Of a stretch of 64,000 nucleotides of DNA, positions 52,859 to 61,980 are shown one piece after another. How positions within the stretch are numbered: position 1 is the stretch's first letter; every line of letters starts with the position of its first letter. The notes beneath the pieces were generated by a model, which ran no database searches, was not told where the DNA came from, and saw only the letters and a list, made by a program, of their open reading frames with translations. The translations under genes and the position numbers were made by a program. The DNA comes from Chryseobacterium sp. MYb7 (lineage in GTDB: Bacteria; Bacteroidota; Bacteroidia; Flavobacteriales; Weeksellaceae): NCBI RefSeq assembly GCF_002979455.1, contig NZ_PCOU01000002.1, forward strand, positions 248,001 through 312,000, read 5' to 3'.

Positions 52859-53764
52859 ATGGAATCACACGAATCACTTCAGGGTTTTTATGAAAGAAAT
52901 GCTCCCAATCTAGCATCACAATGTATTGGTGTGAATAAAATGGGGCATTTCAATGTATTTTCACGGGAATACTGTTCTCCGCTCACACCTTACAGCAGGA
53001 GAGATTATTATAAGATTTCATTGATCATAGGAAAAGGAAAGCTTCATTATGCAGATAAATGGATCAAGGTAGATCGTCCCGCATTATTGTTTTCCAATCC
53101 CATTATTCCTTATTCCTGGGAAGCTGATGATGAAGACCAGAAAGGCTGGTTCTGCCTGTTTACAGATCAGTTTCTGCATAATGGAAGCCGTATGGGAAAC
53201 CTTCAGGATTCTCCGTTGTTCAAAATCGGTGGAACGCCGGTTTTCTTTGTAGATGAAGAACAGCAGAATATACTTTCTGAGATTTATACCAAAATGATGA
53301 CGGAAATTCAGTCGGAATATATTCACAAATATGATATGCTGAGAGCTTACCTCCAACTGATGATTCATGAAACAATGAGAATGCAGCCGGCAGAAAGTTT
53401 TGAGCCTTATCAGAATGCCTCACAAAGAGTTGCTTCCTTATTTATGGAACTGCTGGAAAGACAGTTTCCTATTGATAGCCCTGAAGCATTTTTGAAATTA
53501 AAAACTCCCAATGACTATGCTCAAAGTCTTTCCATTCATGTGAATTCTTTAAACCGTTCCGTAAAAGAGATTACAGGGAAAACAACCAGTCAGCAGATCA
53601 CGGGAAGAATTATTCAGGAAGCCAATGCCTTACTGAAACATACAGATTGGAATGTGGCTGAAATCGCCTATGGATTAGGCTTTGAAGAACCTGCTTATTT
53701 TACCAATTATTTTAAAAAACAAACCGGAATTACTCCTAATGCCCTAAGAATGGATATTGTTTGA
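52859..53764 (+). CDS. AraC-family transcriptional regulator
   Basis: A 301-residue regulator. An N-terminal cupin-like ligand region (about 25-165; ...KWIKVDRPALLFSNPIIPYSWE) is followed by the C-terminal double HTH (about 205-300): SIHVNSLNRSVKEITGKTTSQQITGRI and WNVAEIAYGLGFEEPAYFTNYFKKQTGITPNALR. It precedes the aldo/keto reductase by 86 bp on the same strand and is a candidate regulator of it. Confidence 0.92.
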   Translation: MESHESLQGFYERNAPNLASQCIGVNKMGHFNVFSREYCSPLTPYSRRDYYKISLIIGKGKLHYADKWIKVDRPALLFSNPIIPYSWEADDEDQKGWFCLFTDQFLHNGSRMGNLQDSPLFKIGGTPVFFVDEEQQNILSEIYTKMMTEIQSEYIHKYDMLRAYLQLMIHETMRMQPAESFEPYQNASQRVASLFMELLERQFPIDSPEAFLKLKTPNDYAQSLSIHVNSLNRSVKEITGKTTSQQITGRIIQEANALLKHTDWNVAEIAYGLGFEEPAYFTNYFKKQTGITPNALRMDIV

Positions 53765-53850
53765 TTTTTATAATTCTTAGTTTGAATTCTATATAGTGGC
53801 TGGTGTCCGGATGTTCTAATTTTGTCATATAAAATTAAATCATACCTATC

Positions 53851-54852
53851 ATGAAATTTAAAAAATTAGGAAACACAGAAGAACAGTTATCAGCAATAGG
53901 TTTAGGATGTATGGGAATGAGCTTTGCTTATGGTCCTACAGATGAGCAGGAAAGTATTAATACGCTGCACCGAGCATTAGATTTAGGCGTTAACTTTTGG
54001 GACACGGCAGATATGTATGCCAACGGAGAGAATGAAAAACTGATCTCAAAAGTTTTAGTACCAAACAGAGATAAGATTTTTATTGCTACCAAATTCGGAT
54101 TCAGGTTTAAAGACGGTAAAGCAAGCCACAGCGGAGCTCCCGGAACTTATTTTGACGGTTCTCCGGAATGGATCAGAAAAGCAGTAGATTTAAGCCTTCA
54201 AAGATTAAAAATAGATACTATTGACTTATACTATGCACACAGAGTAGATCCGAATGTGCCTGTAGAAGAAACAGTAGGAGCTATGGCAGAGCTTGTGAAA
54301 GCCGGAAAAGTGAAATATATCGGATTGTCTGAAGCTTCAGCGGAGTCTATCAGAAAAGCCAACAAAATTCATCCTATAACAGCGTTACAGTCAGAATATT
54401 CTATCCTTACGAAAGATGTTGAAAAAGAGATTTTGCCAACCATCAGAGAACTGGGAATTTCTTTAGTCCCTTACTCACCATTAGCAAGAGGGCTTTTCAC
54501 CAATATTTACGATGTGCAGAATCTGGGTGATGATGATTTCAGAAAATCATTGCCGCGTTATCAACAGGAGTACCTTGAAAATAACACCAAACTGGCTAAC
54601 GAAATCAATGAACTGGCTGCTTCCAAAGGAGTAAAAGGAACACAGCTGGCATTAGCATGGGTGCTGAACCAGGGAGATGATATCATCCCGATTCCTGGTA
54701 CCAAACGAATCAAATATCTGGAAGAAAATATTGCAGCCGTCAATATTGAACTTTCCCAATCCGATCTGGATACCATTGATGCCATTCTGAAAAAATACCC
54801 TAATGTAGGGGAAAGATACACAGAAGGATCAATGAAACTGGTCAACAACTAA
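53851..54852 (+). CDS. aldo/keto reductase
   Basis: A 333-residue NADPH-dependent reductase of the AKR13-like group. The catalytic tetrad is visible: Asp and Tyr in FWDTADMYANGENE, Lys in FIATKFGFRF, His in LYYAHRVDPNV. The C-terminal cofactor signature is IPIPGTKRIKYLEENIAA. It lies behind an AraC regulator, as is common for this group; physiological aldehyde unknown. Confidence 0.93.
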   Translation: MKFKKLGNTEEQLSAIGLGCMGMSFAYGPTDEQESINTLHRALDLGVNFWDTADMYANGENEKLISKVLVPNRDKIFIATKFGFRFKDGKASHSGAPGTYFDGSPEWIRKAVDLSLQRLKIDTIDLYYAHRVDPNVPVEETVGAMAELVKAGKVKYIGLSEASAESIRKANKIHPITALQSEYSILTKDVEKEILPTIRELGISLVPYSPLARGLFTNIYDVQNLGDDDFRKSLPRYQQEYLENNTKLANEINELAASKGVKGTQLALAWVLNQGDDIIPIPGTKRIKYLEENIAAVNIELSQSDLDTIDAILKKYPNVGERYTEGSMKLVNN

Positions 54853-54866
54853 AGACTATTCATATA

Positions 54867-54903
54867 AAAACTGAGTTCCTGATTATGGGAGCTCAGTTTT
54901 TTG
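54867..54903 (+). terminator. terminator after the aldo/keto reductase
   Basis: AAAACTGAG (54867-54875) pairs with CTCAGTTTT (54892-54900), then a T run. Confidence 0.85.
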
Positions 54904-54934
54904 TTTTTATATTTAAAATAAAAAGAGCTAAGCT

Positions 54935-55927
54935 ATGAACAGAAGAGAATTATTAAAAAATGGATTATTGGCAGGAACATTAAGCATGATTCCTTTCTCT
55001 GGTGTATTGGCAGGAGTTCCCAAATTTCCTGAAAAAACAGGAGAAGATCTTTCCGGTTTCAAAAAATTAAAATTGGGAGAACTGGAACTTTTTGTACTGA
55101 CAGACGGATATATTCATGAAGAAAATCTGAACTCATTTGCTCCCAGAGGCACCGTTTCAGAGCTGAAAGCAATCCTTAAAAATAATTTCAGACCAGACCA
55201 TTATATTGACATGGCTATGAATATTCTATTGATTAAAACAAAGAATAAACTCATCTTATTCGATACCGGAATGGGTATTTTTGCCGATCAAAGAACCGGA
55301 TTTTTATTAAAAAGTCTTCAGAAAGCAGGATTTTCTGCCAAAGATATTACAGACGTTTTCATTTCTCACGCCCATCCGGATCACATCGGAGGAGTTGTAG
55401 ATAAACAGAATCAACTTATTTTCCCCAATGCAGATATTTTTATCTCTAAGATAGAACATGATTTCTGGATGAAGGCCACCATCAAAGATTTCAGTAACAG
55501 TACTTTGAAGACACAGCCTGATTTTCTTAATCAGATTATCCCCGCAGTTCAGAATATTCTGAAAACTATTCAGCCTAAACTGAAGTTTTATGACCTTAAT
55601 AATCCGCTGTATGATTATTTTAGTTTCCAGTTGGCTCCCGGCCATACACCTGGTTTAACGGTGACAACCATTTCTTCAGGAAATGAAAAGCTGATCTATA
55701 TTGCAGATTTGATTCATTCTGATGTCATTCTTTTTCCACATCCTGAGTGGGGTTATTTTGGTGATACTGATCTGGATATTGCAACAGCTTCAAGAAAAGA
55801 ACTTCTGAAACAATTAGCAGATTCAAAAATCAGAGCATTTGCCTATCATTTACCGTGGCCGGGTCTTGGTTTTACCAAAACAAAAGCCGGAGCGTTTGAA
55901 TGGTTCCCGGAAAGCTTTATGAATTAG
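54935..55927 (+). CDS. metallo-beta-lactamase fold hydrolase, exported
   Basis: A 330-residue protein. The N-terminus MNRRELLKNGLLAGTLSMIP is a Tat-like signal (RR followed by ELLK) for folded export. The MBL core has VFISHAHPDHIGGV (HxHxDH), FPNADIFISK, LAPGHTPGLTV and a C-terminal AYHLPWPGLG. It resembles quorum-quenching lactonases and related hydrolases; substrate unknown. Separated from the aldo/keto reductase by a terminator. Confidence 0.88.
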   Translation: MNRRELLKNGLLAGTLSMIPFSGVLAGVPKFPEKTGEDLSGFKKLKLGELELFVLTDGYIHEENLNSFAPRGTVSELKAILKNNFRPDHYIDMAMNILLIKTKNKLILFDTGMGIFADQRTGFLLKSLQKAGFSAKDITDVFISHAHPDHIGGVVDKQNQLIFPNADIFISKIEHDFWMKATIKDFSNSTLKTQPDFLNQIIPAVQNILKTIQPKLKFYDLNNPLYDYFSFQLAPGHTPGLTVTTISSGNEKLIYIADLIHSDVILFPHPEWGYFGDTDLDIATASRKELLKQLADSKIRAFAYHLPWPGLGFTKTKAGAFEWFPESFMN

Positions 55928-55930
55928 GTA

Positions 55931-56082
55931 GTAGGTTGCAGGAATTAGGGATTAGGAATTAGGGATTAGGGATTAGGGATTAGGGATTAGGATTGTGCTG
56001 ACCTTGATGAGTAAATATGCGCTCCATATTCCCCTCCCTTGGAGGGGTGGCAAAAATTCTTTGAATTTTTGACGGGGTGGTT
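55931..56082. repeat. composite repeat: GGGATTA heptamers plus G-rich hairpins, copy 2
   Basis: AGGTTGCAGG, then heptamers of ATTAGGG (55941-55994), then GTGCTGACCTTGATGAGTAAATATG, then the hairpins CCCCTCCCTTGGAGGGG and AAAAATTCTTTGAATTTTT and GACGGGGTGGTT. The same composite recurs at 62421-62562; the hairpin end alone recurs at 16700. Confidence 0.9.
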
Positions 56083-56124
56083 AATTAAACGAAATAATTA
56101 CCACACGCATAACACAATCAATAG

Positions 56125-56144
56125 AAGCGGACTTTAGTCCGCTT
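56125..56144. repeat. AAGCGGACTTTAGTCCGCTT palindrome
   Basis: A member of the GGGCTTTAGCCC-type dispersed palindromes (16035, 37583, 37653), here with its stem changed on both arms so that pairing is kept. It lies in the 331-bp gene-free stretch 55928-56258. Confidence 0.85.
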
Positions 56145-56258
56145 TCATAAATAAGGCTCATTCATAGGGCTTTAGCCCAAACTTATAAAACAACCGATCC
56201 TCCCGGGCGACAGGAGGATCTGTTTCAAACATAAGAAAAAATAAGAGTTGTATGAACA

Positions 56259-56651
56259 TTAAGCCTCTCCAAATACCATTTCAGGAGAATAAAGCTTTCT
56301 GAACATCAGATACGTCACCGTAAGAACAGAAAAAGCAATTATAGCGTCTGTTGTAGCCGAAAAGCCAAGTACCGCAATTTTTGAGAAGAAGGCAAAAAGA
56401 ATATCAAAAAACATTCCTGCAAATACCCATTCTTTCAGTCTCAATAACCTATTGGGAAGCAGAAGAACCAGAACTCCTGAAATTTTAAAAACACCCAATA
56501 TATAAATGAAATGCGGAGGATAGCCAAGTTGTTGGGTAATGTCCCATACAACAGGTTTTTTTGTCAGTTCAAAGAAACCACTCGCTCCAAACCATAATGA
56601 CATAAAAATGGCTCCTGCCCAATAGATGATTTTTGTTGTTTTTGTTTTCAT
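56259..56651 (-). CDS. DoxX-family membrane protein
   Basis: A 130-residue protein with four predicted membrane helices (about 8-26, 45-63, 72-90, 97-117) in the DoxX/DoxD layout. DoxX relatives act in thiol or quinone redox processes, though the substrate here is unknown. Its start is 37 bp after the DUF1223 stop on the same strand, so both are likely one transcript. Confidence 0.85.
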   Translation of the reverse strand: MKTKTTKIIYWAGAIFMSLWFGASGFFELTKKPVVWDITQQLGYPPHFIYILGVFKISGVLVLLLPNRLLRLKEWVFAGMFFDILFAFFSKIAVLGFSATTDAIIAFSVLTVTYLMFRKLYSPEMVFGEA

Positions 56652-56688
56652 TGTCGTAATTTTTAATATTGATTGAATAGTTATAATT

Positions 56689-57465
56689 TTATTTAAAAGC
56701 TGTCTTAGCTGATCCCGATATCCACCCGGTTTTTACATTCTGAATAAACGCTATAACTTCCCAGTTCTCCGGTGAAAAGCCTTCCGGAAGTTTGAATGTC
56801 GTCTTTCCTTCCTGTTGCTTATTCAATGAAATTGAGTTTTGCTGATGAACAATCTGCCAGTGATGTAGATGGCGCCCTTCATTTTCACCTTTTCCCACCT
56901 GGGTAGAAGAATGCTTTTCAACCAGATTGATGAGAAGCATATTCTTAGGATCAGCGGAAGATGTTTTATACGATATATTAATATCCTTCTGAGAAATGGT
57001 TGCCGATAGCTCTATATTTGTTTTTTTATCTATAAGCAAAGCCTCCCGAATGGCATTTTTAATTGAGTTTTCATCAGAACCTACAAATTCCGTTTTTCCA
57101 TTCACGACCAGCTGTGGAGTATAAACCTGTGAATTCAATATACGGCTGTACTGTTGTTGTCGCTGTGAATTTTCTGCAGTACTGAACCTGTCTTTCCACC
57201 CAAGACGATTCCAGTAATCCACGTGATAGGAGAGAAGATAAACAGGCTGGTCTTTATATTCCTTTTCAATTCTTCCCATCAGCTCATCCGCCGGAGGACA
57301 GCTGGAGCAGCCTTCTGAAGTGAAAAGCTCCAACACTGCGAAACCATTATTTTCATCAGTTGAATGTTGCGTGGTCTTTTGATCTTTATTTTGATAAATA
57401 AATGCTGAAGTAGCAAATAATAACGCGGTAAAAGCGCTTACTGTGATTAAGTTTTTTAGTATCAT
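56689..57465 (-). CDS. DUF1223 thioredoxin-like protein, exported
   Basis: A 258-residue protein. The signal segment (about 1-24) is followed by a DUF1223 domain (about 40-245) with the redox motif ELFTSEGCSSCPPADELM (CxxC, Cys53-Cys56 or near) and the conserved VDYWNRLGWKDRFS. DUF1223 proteins are thioredoxin-fold proteins of unknown substrate. It leads a transcript with DoxX and has an upstream region strikingly similar to that of the haem-binding gene at 60076. Confidence 0.85.
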   Translation of the reverse strand: MILKNLITVSAFTALLFATSAFIYQNKDQKTTQHSTDENNGFAVLELFTSEGCSSCPPADELMGRIEKEYKDQPVYLLSYHVDYWNRLGWKDRFSTAENSQRQQQYSRILNSQVYTPQLVVNGKTEFVGSDENSIKNAIREALLIDKKTNIELSATISQKDINISYKTSSADPKNMLLINLVEKHSSTQVGKGENEGRHLHHWQIVHQQNSISLNKQQEGKTTFKLPEGFSPENWEVIAFIQNVKTGWISGSAKTAFK

Positions 57466-57477
57466 GTCTTTTAATTT

Positions 57478-57558
57478 GATTCAAAAGTAGATACTCTGCC
57501 AAGGCAAAAAAATGTAAAAAAGGCTCAACCGGACAAATTACAAGGTGAACCCGGAAAT
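57478..57558 (-). promoter_or_regulatory. shared promoter module of the DUF1223-DoxX unit
   Basis: On the minus strand: CTACTTTTGAATC, containing the -7 box TACTTTTG (57482-57489), and further upstream a box reading TTCACCTTGTAATTTGTCC (57531-57549). Both elements recur in front of the haem-binding gene with exactly the same spacing (53 bp between GGACAAAT and GATTCAAAAG on the plus strand). No good -33 box lies between, as expected for an activated promoter. Confidence 0.7.
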
Positions 57559-57589
57559 TGCTGGCGGAAAAGTTTTAAGGTTTGAAGAT

Positions 57590-57802
57590 GGAAGCTAGAG
57601 GCTGGAGGTTTCTGGTGAGCAAAAAGGAATTGATGTTTATACTTTTTGATTGTGAAAATATGAGCAATAAAGCTTAAAAAATTAAAAGCAAAAGAAAACC
57701 CTGATCATATCAATCAGGATTATAATGTATTTAAAAAGACATTGATCAATCGAATTGGCTGCAAAGTTCTTCCAGTATCTAACCTCCATCTTCCCACCTT
57801 CT
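57590..57802. other. gene-free remainder of the 57466-57802 interval
   Basis: Between the LytTR gene and the shared promoter lie degenerate GAAGATGGAAGCTAGAGGCTGGAGG- and AACCTCCATCTTCCCACC-type stretches in opposite orientation, and the hairpin CCCTGATCATATCAATCAGGAT near 57699-57722. I see no gene. Confidence 0.5.
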
Positions 57803-58561
57803 TTACCTATTCTCCAGCCAGGTAAAGAAACTATGCGTCTTTTCTTTGTTAATCAACAGTTTTTCAGGAGTTTCAATAGTGAGTTTCACCAGTATTTTAC
57901 GCTGGAAATAATGTTCCATCTCCTTAATCGCTTTAAAATTAACAAGATATTGACGGTTGACTCTGAAGAACTGTTTGTCCGAAACCTGTTCTGCCACTTG
58001 TCCCAAAGGTTGGGTAAGAGGAAACTGTTCTTTGCCAAAGGTAACGAGATGGGTAATCTCATTGTGGATATAAAAATAGGCAATATCTTCTGTAGGAATC
58101 GTGGTATATTTTTGATTTTTAAAAACTAAAAAATTGCTTTTACCTGCAGGCTGATTCATTTTTTGGATAATGGATTCCAAATCTGGCAGATCATTCTTCT
58201 GAAAGAATTTTTTCAGTTCATCAACCTTTCGCAAAGCTTCAGCAATATCTTCTTTTGAAAATGGTTTTAAAACATAATCAACGCCTTTACTCTTAAAAGC
58301 ATCCAGCATATACTGATCAAATGCAGTACAGAAAACCACAGGACAGGTGATCTCCACTGATTTGAAAATTTCAAAGGAAAGTCCGTCTGAAAGATGGATA
58401 TCCATAAAAATAAGATCAGGTTTGATCTCCTGTAAGCCTTCAATACTTGTTTCAATACTATCGTAAACACCCAGTATCTTGGAGTCCGGTTTTAAATCTG
58501 AGATTAAATTCTGAAGGGATTTTGCAGCCCTGAATTCGTCTTCAATAATGATGATATTCAT
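57803..58561 (-). CDS. LytTR-family response regulator
   Basis: A 252-residue response regulator. The receiver domain (1-120) has the acidic pair in IIIIEDEF, the phosphorylated Asp in LIFMDIHLSDG (about 55), the Thr/Ser FCTAFDQY and the Lys in VDYVLKPFSKEDI. The LytTR DNA-binding domain (about 150-250) has ...HNEITHLVTFGKEQFPLTQPLGQVAEQVSDKQFFRVNRQYLVNF (pieces). Its start lies inside the kinase gene (20-bp overlap). The duplicated upstream box at 57531 and 61131 is a good candidate for its target. Confidence 0.93.
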   Translation of the reverse strand: MNIIIIEDEFRAAKSLQNLISDLKPDSKILGVYDSIETSIEGLQEIKPDLIFMDIHLSDGLSFEIFKSVEITCPVVFCTAFDQYMLDAFKSKGVDYVLKPFSKEDIAEALRKVDELKKFFQKNDLPDLESIIQKMNQPAGKSNFLVFKNQKYTTIPTEDIAYFYIHNEITHLVTFGKEQFPLTQPLGQVAEQVSDKQFFRVNRQYLVNFKAIKEMEHYFQRKILVKLTIETPEKLLINKEKTHSFFTWLENR

Positions 58562-59555
58562 GGATTAATGGTAGTTTTATCTGAAATGTTTTTTCGTCTG
58601 AATTAATAATAATATCCTTTTCAAGCAAATGTTTATAACGCATTTTAATATTGTCCAGTCCAACCCCTAAAGAATCTTCAGGGGTTACCTTTCGCTGGAT
58701 AGGATTTTCAATCACAATATGATCGTCTGCTGTATAAATTTTAATATATAAAGGTTTGCTTTGCGAAACGATATTGTGCTTGATGCAATTTTCCACTAAA
58801 AGCTGAAGCGTAAAAGGAGGAATAAGCGTAGAGCCGATTTCCTTTTCAAGCTGATTGGTAAATATAATGCCGTCACCAAAACGGGCTTTTTGAAGAAAAA
58901 GATAAGCATCTACTATTTCCATCTCTTCCTGAACACTGATCAGATCTAATTTTCTGCTTTCGAGGGTAAATCTGTAAAAATCAGAAAGTTTTACAACAAA
59001 ATCTACTGTTTCTTCATCACGCGTTTCTGCCATCATTTTTAAAGTATTCAGGCTGTTGAAAAGAAAATGTGGATTGATCTGCTGCTTTAGCAATTCGTAT
59101 TGAGCTCCAAGGTTATCACTTTTTACCTTTTCCAGTTCAAGCTGAACCTGTTGTCCTGTATAATTATGCTGAAGCAGATTCAGAAACATATAGCACACCA
59201 GATTGATTAGAATTCCCCTTACTTCAATCATCAGCATCACCGGCCCGAAATTAATCTGAGAAAGGATCAACTGCTGAATCCATGCCAGCCCAAACATAAT
59301 TACCATTCCAAAAGCGAGTACCACCATCAATCTTGAATAGGAGATATGCTGTCTTCGTTTTTTTGTGCGGTTCAGCATATAAATATTAATGTACCACATA
59401 ATAACCGAAAATGCTGCCGTAATCCCCGAGTTTACCAAGGCTTCTTTCCAGTCGAATTGATGGGAAGCAAGCTGAGGTACAGAAGATAAAACGCCGAGGA
59501 AAACAGAGCTTATCCAGATAATAGCTTGTGAGATTTTTATTTTTTGCTGTTGCAT
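58542..59555 (-). CDS. LytS-type sensor histidine kinase
   Basis: A 337-residue membrane kinase. About four membrane helices occupy residues 10-130, without a large sensor domain. The phospho-accepting His is in LKQQINPHFLFNSLNTLKMM (about 178), and the truncated ATPase domain (about 225-335) has LLVENCIKHNI and GVGLDNIKMRYK. It is cotranscribed with the LytTR regulator and 80 bp after a lipoprotein gene. Confidence 0.92.
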   Translation of the reverse strand: MQQQKIKISQAIIWISSVFLGVLSSVPQLASHQFDWKEALVNSGITAAFSVIMWYINIYMLNRTKKRRQHISYSRLMVVLAFGMVIMFGLAWIQQLILSQINFGPVMLMIEVRGILINLVCYMFLNLLQHNYTGQQVQLELEKVKSDNLGAQYELLKQQINPHFLFNSLNTLKMMAETRDEETVDFVVKLSDFYRFTLESRKLDLISVQEEMEIVDAYLFLQKARFGDGIIFTNQLEKEIGSTLIPPFTLQLLVENCIKHNIVSQSKPLYIKIYTADDHIVIENPIQRKVTPEDSLGVGLDNIKMRYKHLLEKDIIINSDEKTFQIKLPLIHEYHHY

Positions 59556-59635
59556 GAAATCTGCTGATTTGAAAAGGTTAAATTAATATTTTTTATTGAA
59601 AATATTATGATAAATAGTGAAGCGGGAGTTTTTTA

Positions 59636-60079
59636 TTAAGGCCTGCTTACAGGGCGGTAACTCATAAAATAGTATACCCTTTCTTCTTTATCGGGAGGAC
59701 TGTTTTGCACCAGGCTATTTTTTATATCATAGGAAACCTTTCCAAGATGATCAGCCTGAACAGTTTCAATACTGACTAATTCTCCGGTAATGGTTCCGCC
59801 AATGTATTGAGGATTATCATGATAGCGCCAGGTAACCAGTTTCATCACAGCACCAGCATTTGGTGTCTTACTTTCTTTGGATAAAGATTCTAATGCTTTT
59901 TCATTTCCGTATAAAGCTGACATGGTTTTCTTCTTGGGATTTAAAGAATTGGATATAAATGTAAGATTCCCCGGATCAAAAACAGCTCTCACAAGTTCAC
60001 TTTCTTTATCATTATTTTCTTTACTGCAGGCGGTAAGGGAAACAAAGCTTACCAGTAAAATCAGGATGGTATTTTTCAT
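59636..60079 (-). CDS. small lipoprotein with redox-operon context
   Basis: A 147-residue lipoprotein (LVSFVSLTAC, Cys18). The mature part is polar and not recognised (ALYGNEKALESLSKESKTPNAGAVMKLVTWRYHDNPQYIGGTITGELVS... in essence). Its start overlaps the stop of the haem-binding gene by 4 bp (ATGA), so the two are coupled and likely act together. Confidence 0.8.
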   Translation of the reverse strand: MKNTILILLVSFVSLTACSKENNDKESELVRAVFDPGNLTFISNSLNPKKKTMSALYGNEKALESLSKESKTPNAGAVMKLVTWRYHDNPQYIGGTITGELVSIETVQADHLGKVSYDIKNSLVQNSPPDKEERVYYFMSYRPVSRP

Positions 60080-61059
60080 TTTTTCTGTAAGTTTTGAATT
60101 AATCTTTGGGTATTTACTTTCATCGGAACATCAAACAGATAACCTGTTTTTTCAGCTAACTGTCTGTGACAGGCAATGCATGATTCTTTGGCAAAAGATG
60201 CCGTTTTTCCCGTAGGATGAAGTTCGCCTCCTGAAAACTTAGCAAATCCCCAGCCTTCAGTATCTGTATATTGCTTGGAATCTTTTACCATAAACTGTGC
60301 ATTCACAAATTGTCCGGGTCTGATTTCTCCATCAGGTAATGCCTGCTGTTTCCATACAGACTTAACCACAATGCTTCCGTCCGGCCAAGGGTAAAAGTTT
60401 TCCGTTTCCACAGCTTTTACAGCAATATCATTTCCATAGATCACACGGATGGAATTATCAAACAGCGTACTCATACTGATGACTTTCCAGTTTTTAAAAT
60501 CAGGAGTATATTGAACTCCATTGGGAGAAACCGGAAGTTTTGCTGATGCCGGAGTTGATACAACGGATAAGGTTTGAGGTGTTTCCAACTTTTTTTGAGT
60601 TGATGGGCTTACTGAGGATAATGAAAGTGTATATTTTTTAATTGTTTCAATATCTTTCTCTGTAATTTTAGCAGAAGGGTGCAGAAGCGTATATTCATGA
60701 AGAGGCATTTTTCCGCTTTGCATCATGTTCAGAATAGCGTACATTTTCCCCTGATGTTCAGCCGGAGATAACTTTTCCCATTCTGAAAAATTCAAAACTT
60801 CTCTGGCTCTTTTAATATCTTTATTCACAGCCCAGGAAACTGGAGCAATCTGATCATACCAACTTAAATTTTGCTGGTTTGAATGACAGTTAAAACATGA
60901 GTTTTCAAGAATACTGATCACTTCCTTTGGTGCTTCAATTTTTCCTGTAACCGCTTTTCCTTCCAAAGGTCTGCTGAATAACTGCAGCGCTCCGAAAATT
61001 CCTATTATAACCAGAAATATGATGGCAATGGGATTCCTTCTTTTCTTTGTGGTGTCCAT
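60076..61059 (-). CDS. membrane-anchored haem-binding / cytochrome P460-like protein
   Basis: A 327-residue protein with one N-terminal membrane anchor (about 11-26). A haem-binding domain (about 30-150) has the CxxCH motif SCFNCHSN and WYDQIAPVSWAV. A second, cytochrome P460-like part (about 180-325) ends with another CxxCH, SCIACHRQL. Both motifs predict covalent haem, so the protein is likely a periplasmic redox protein or redox/NO-type sensor. First gene of the lipoprotein-LytS-LytTR group. Confidence 0.85.
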   Translation of the reverse strand: MDTTKKRRNPIAIIFLVIIGIFGALQLFSRPLEGKAVTGKIEAPKEVISILENSCFNCHSNQQNLSWYDQIAPVSWAVNKDIKRAREVLNFSEWEKLSPAEHQGKMYAILNMMQSGKMPLHEYTLLHPSAKITEKDIETIKKYTLSLSSVSPSTQKKLETPQTLSVVSTPASAKLPVSPNGVQYTPDFKNWKVISMSTLFDNSIRVIYGNDIAVKAVETENFYPWPDGSIVVKSVWKQQALPDGEIRPGQFVNAQFMVKDSKQYTDTEGWGFAKFSGGELHPTGKTASFAKESCIACHRQLAEKTGYLFDVPMKVNTQRLIQNLQKK

Positions 61060-61077
61060 ATGAGTATTGTTTTTTCT

Positions 61078-61160
61078 GATTCAAAAGTAGGTCGATAGTG
61101 CATGCTGTGAAACGGAAAACAGGCCGAGTTGGACAAATCAAAAGGTGAATACGGAATTTT
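61078..61160 (-). promoter_or_regulatory. shared promoter module of the haem-binding/LytS/LytTR unit
   Basis: On the minus strand the same CTACTTTTGAATC with -7 box TACTTTTG (61082-61089) and the same upstream box TTCACCTTTTGATTTGTCC (61131-61149) as before the DUF1223 gene, at identical distance. The -7 box lies about 23 bp before the start codon. Confidence 0.7.
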
Positions 61161-61226
61161 TAACCCCGAAAATGCACAAGAAAAATCCCGATAGTTGCGC
61201 TACCAGGACTTGTTGGAATTGATTTC

Positions 61227-61973
61227 TTATAATGTTATGCCGCCGTCTATCACAATTTCGGTTCCGGTGACATAGCCGGAAGCTTCATTGTCTGATAAAT
61301 AAGTAACCAGCTTTACTACTTCCTCAGCCGTTCCCATTTTCTTTAATGGAATTTGATCTATGAGATGATTTTTAATATTTTTCAAAGTTTCTTCATCCAG
61401 TCCGGCTTTGTTCATAATTTCTGTTTTTATAGGACCCGGGCTTATCATATTCACTCTGATTTTCCTTGGTGCTAATTCTGCCGCTGCCGTTTTTGCAATG
61501 GAGTTCAACGCCGCTTTGCTTGCCTGATAAGCCGAACTGTTGGGTTTATAGGTAGAAGCGACAATGGAAGATAAAAAGATAACAGAAGCTCCGTCATTCA
61601 ATAAAGGAATGAATTTGCTTAACGTAAAATAAGCTCCCCTGAAATTAATGTTCATCACCTGATCAAAATTTTCTACATCCATATTTTCAATAGGTGTCAG
61701 AGTTCCTGTAATACCGGCATTGACGAACAGAATATCTACTTTGCCGAACTGCTTCTCTACTTCTTTCTTCAGCCGATCAATATCATCAAGATTAGCCTGA
61801 TCTGCAATAAAAGGAATAGCTCCAAGTTCCTGAGCCGCTTTTTCTACAGCTTCTTTTCGTCTTCCGGTGATAATGACCGTTGCTCCTTCTGAAATAAGTT
61901 CTTTGGCTGCAGCGAATCCGATTCCGCTGTTTCCTCCTGTTACGATAGCCAGTTTATGGGTTAATCTTTTCAT
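61227..61973 (-). CDS. short-chain dehydrogenase/reductase
   Basis: A 248-residue SDR. The cofactor motif is TGGNSGIG (residues 12-19), the NAG motif is FVNAGI, and the catalytic set is Ser (FLSSIVAS), Tyr and Lys (YQASKAA). Likely an NADPH-dependent oxidoreductase of unknown substrate. The frame extends 19 codons further upstream (to 62030) through the operator; the ATG at 61973 is the likely start. Divergent from the HxlR gene, its probable regulator. Confidence 0.92.
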   Translation of the reverse strand: MKRLTHKLAIVTGGNSGIGFAAAKELISEGATVIITGRRKEAVEKAAQELGAIPFIADQANLDDIDRLKKEVEKQFGKVDILFVNAGITGTLTPIENMDVENFDQVMNINFRGAYFTLSKFIPLLNDGASVIFLSSIVASTYKPNSSAYQASKAALNSIAKTAAAELAPRKIRVNMISPGPIKTEIMNKAGLDEETLKNIKNHLIDQIPLKKMGTAEEVVKLVTYLSDNEASGYVTGTEIVIDGGITL

Positions 61974-61980
61974 TGTAAAA

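Noticed and set aside
55941..55994. CRISPR array
   Set aside because: Direct tandem heptamers without spacers and no cas genes in the window.
57755..58129. Plus-strand frame opposite the LytTR gene
   Set aside because: Antisense to conserved LytTR coding sequence, which explains the open frame.
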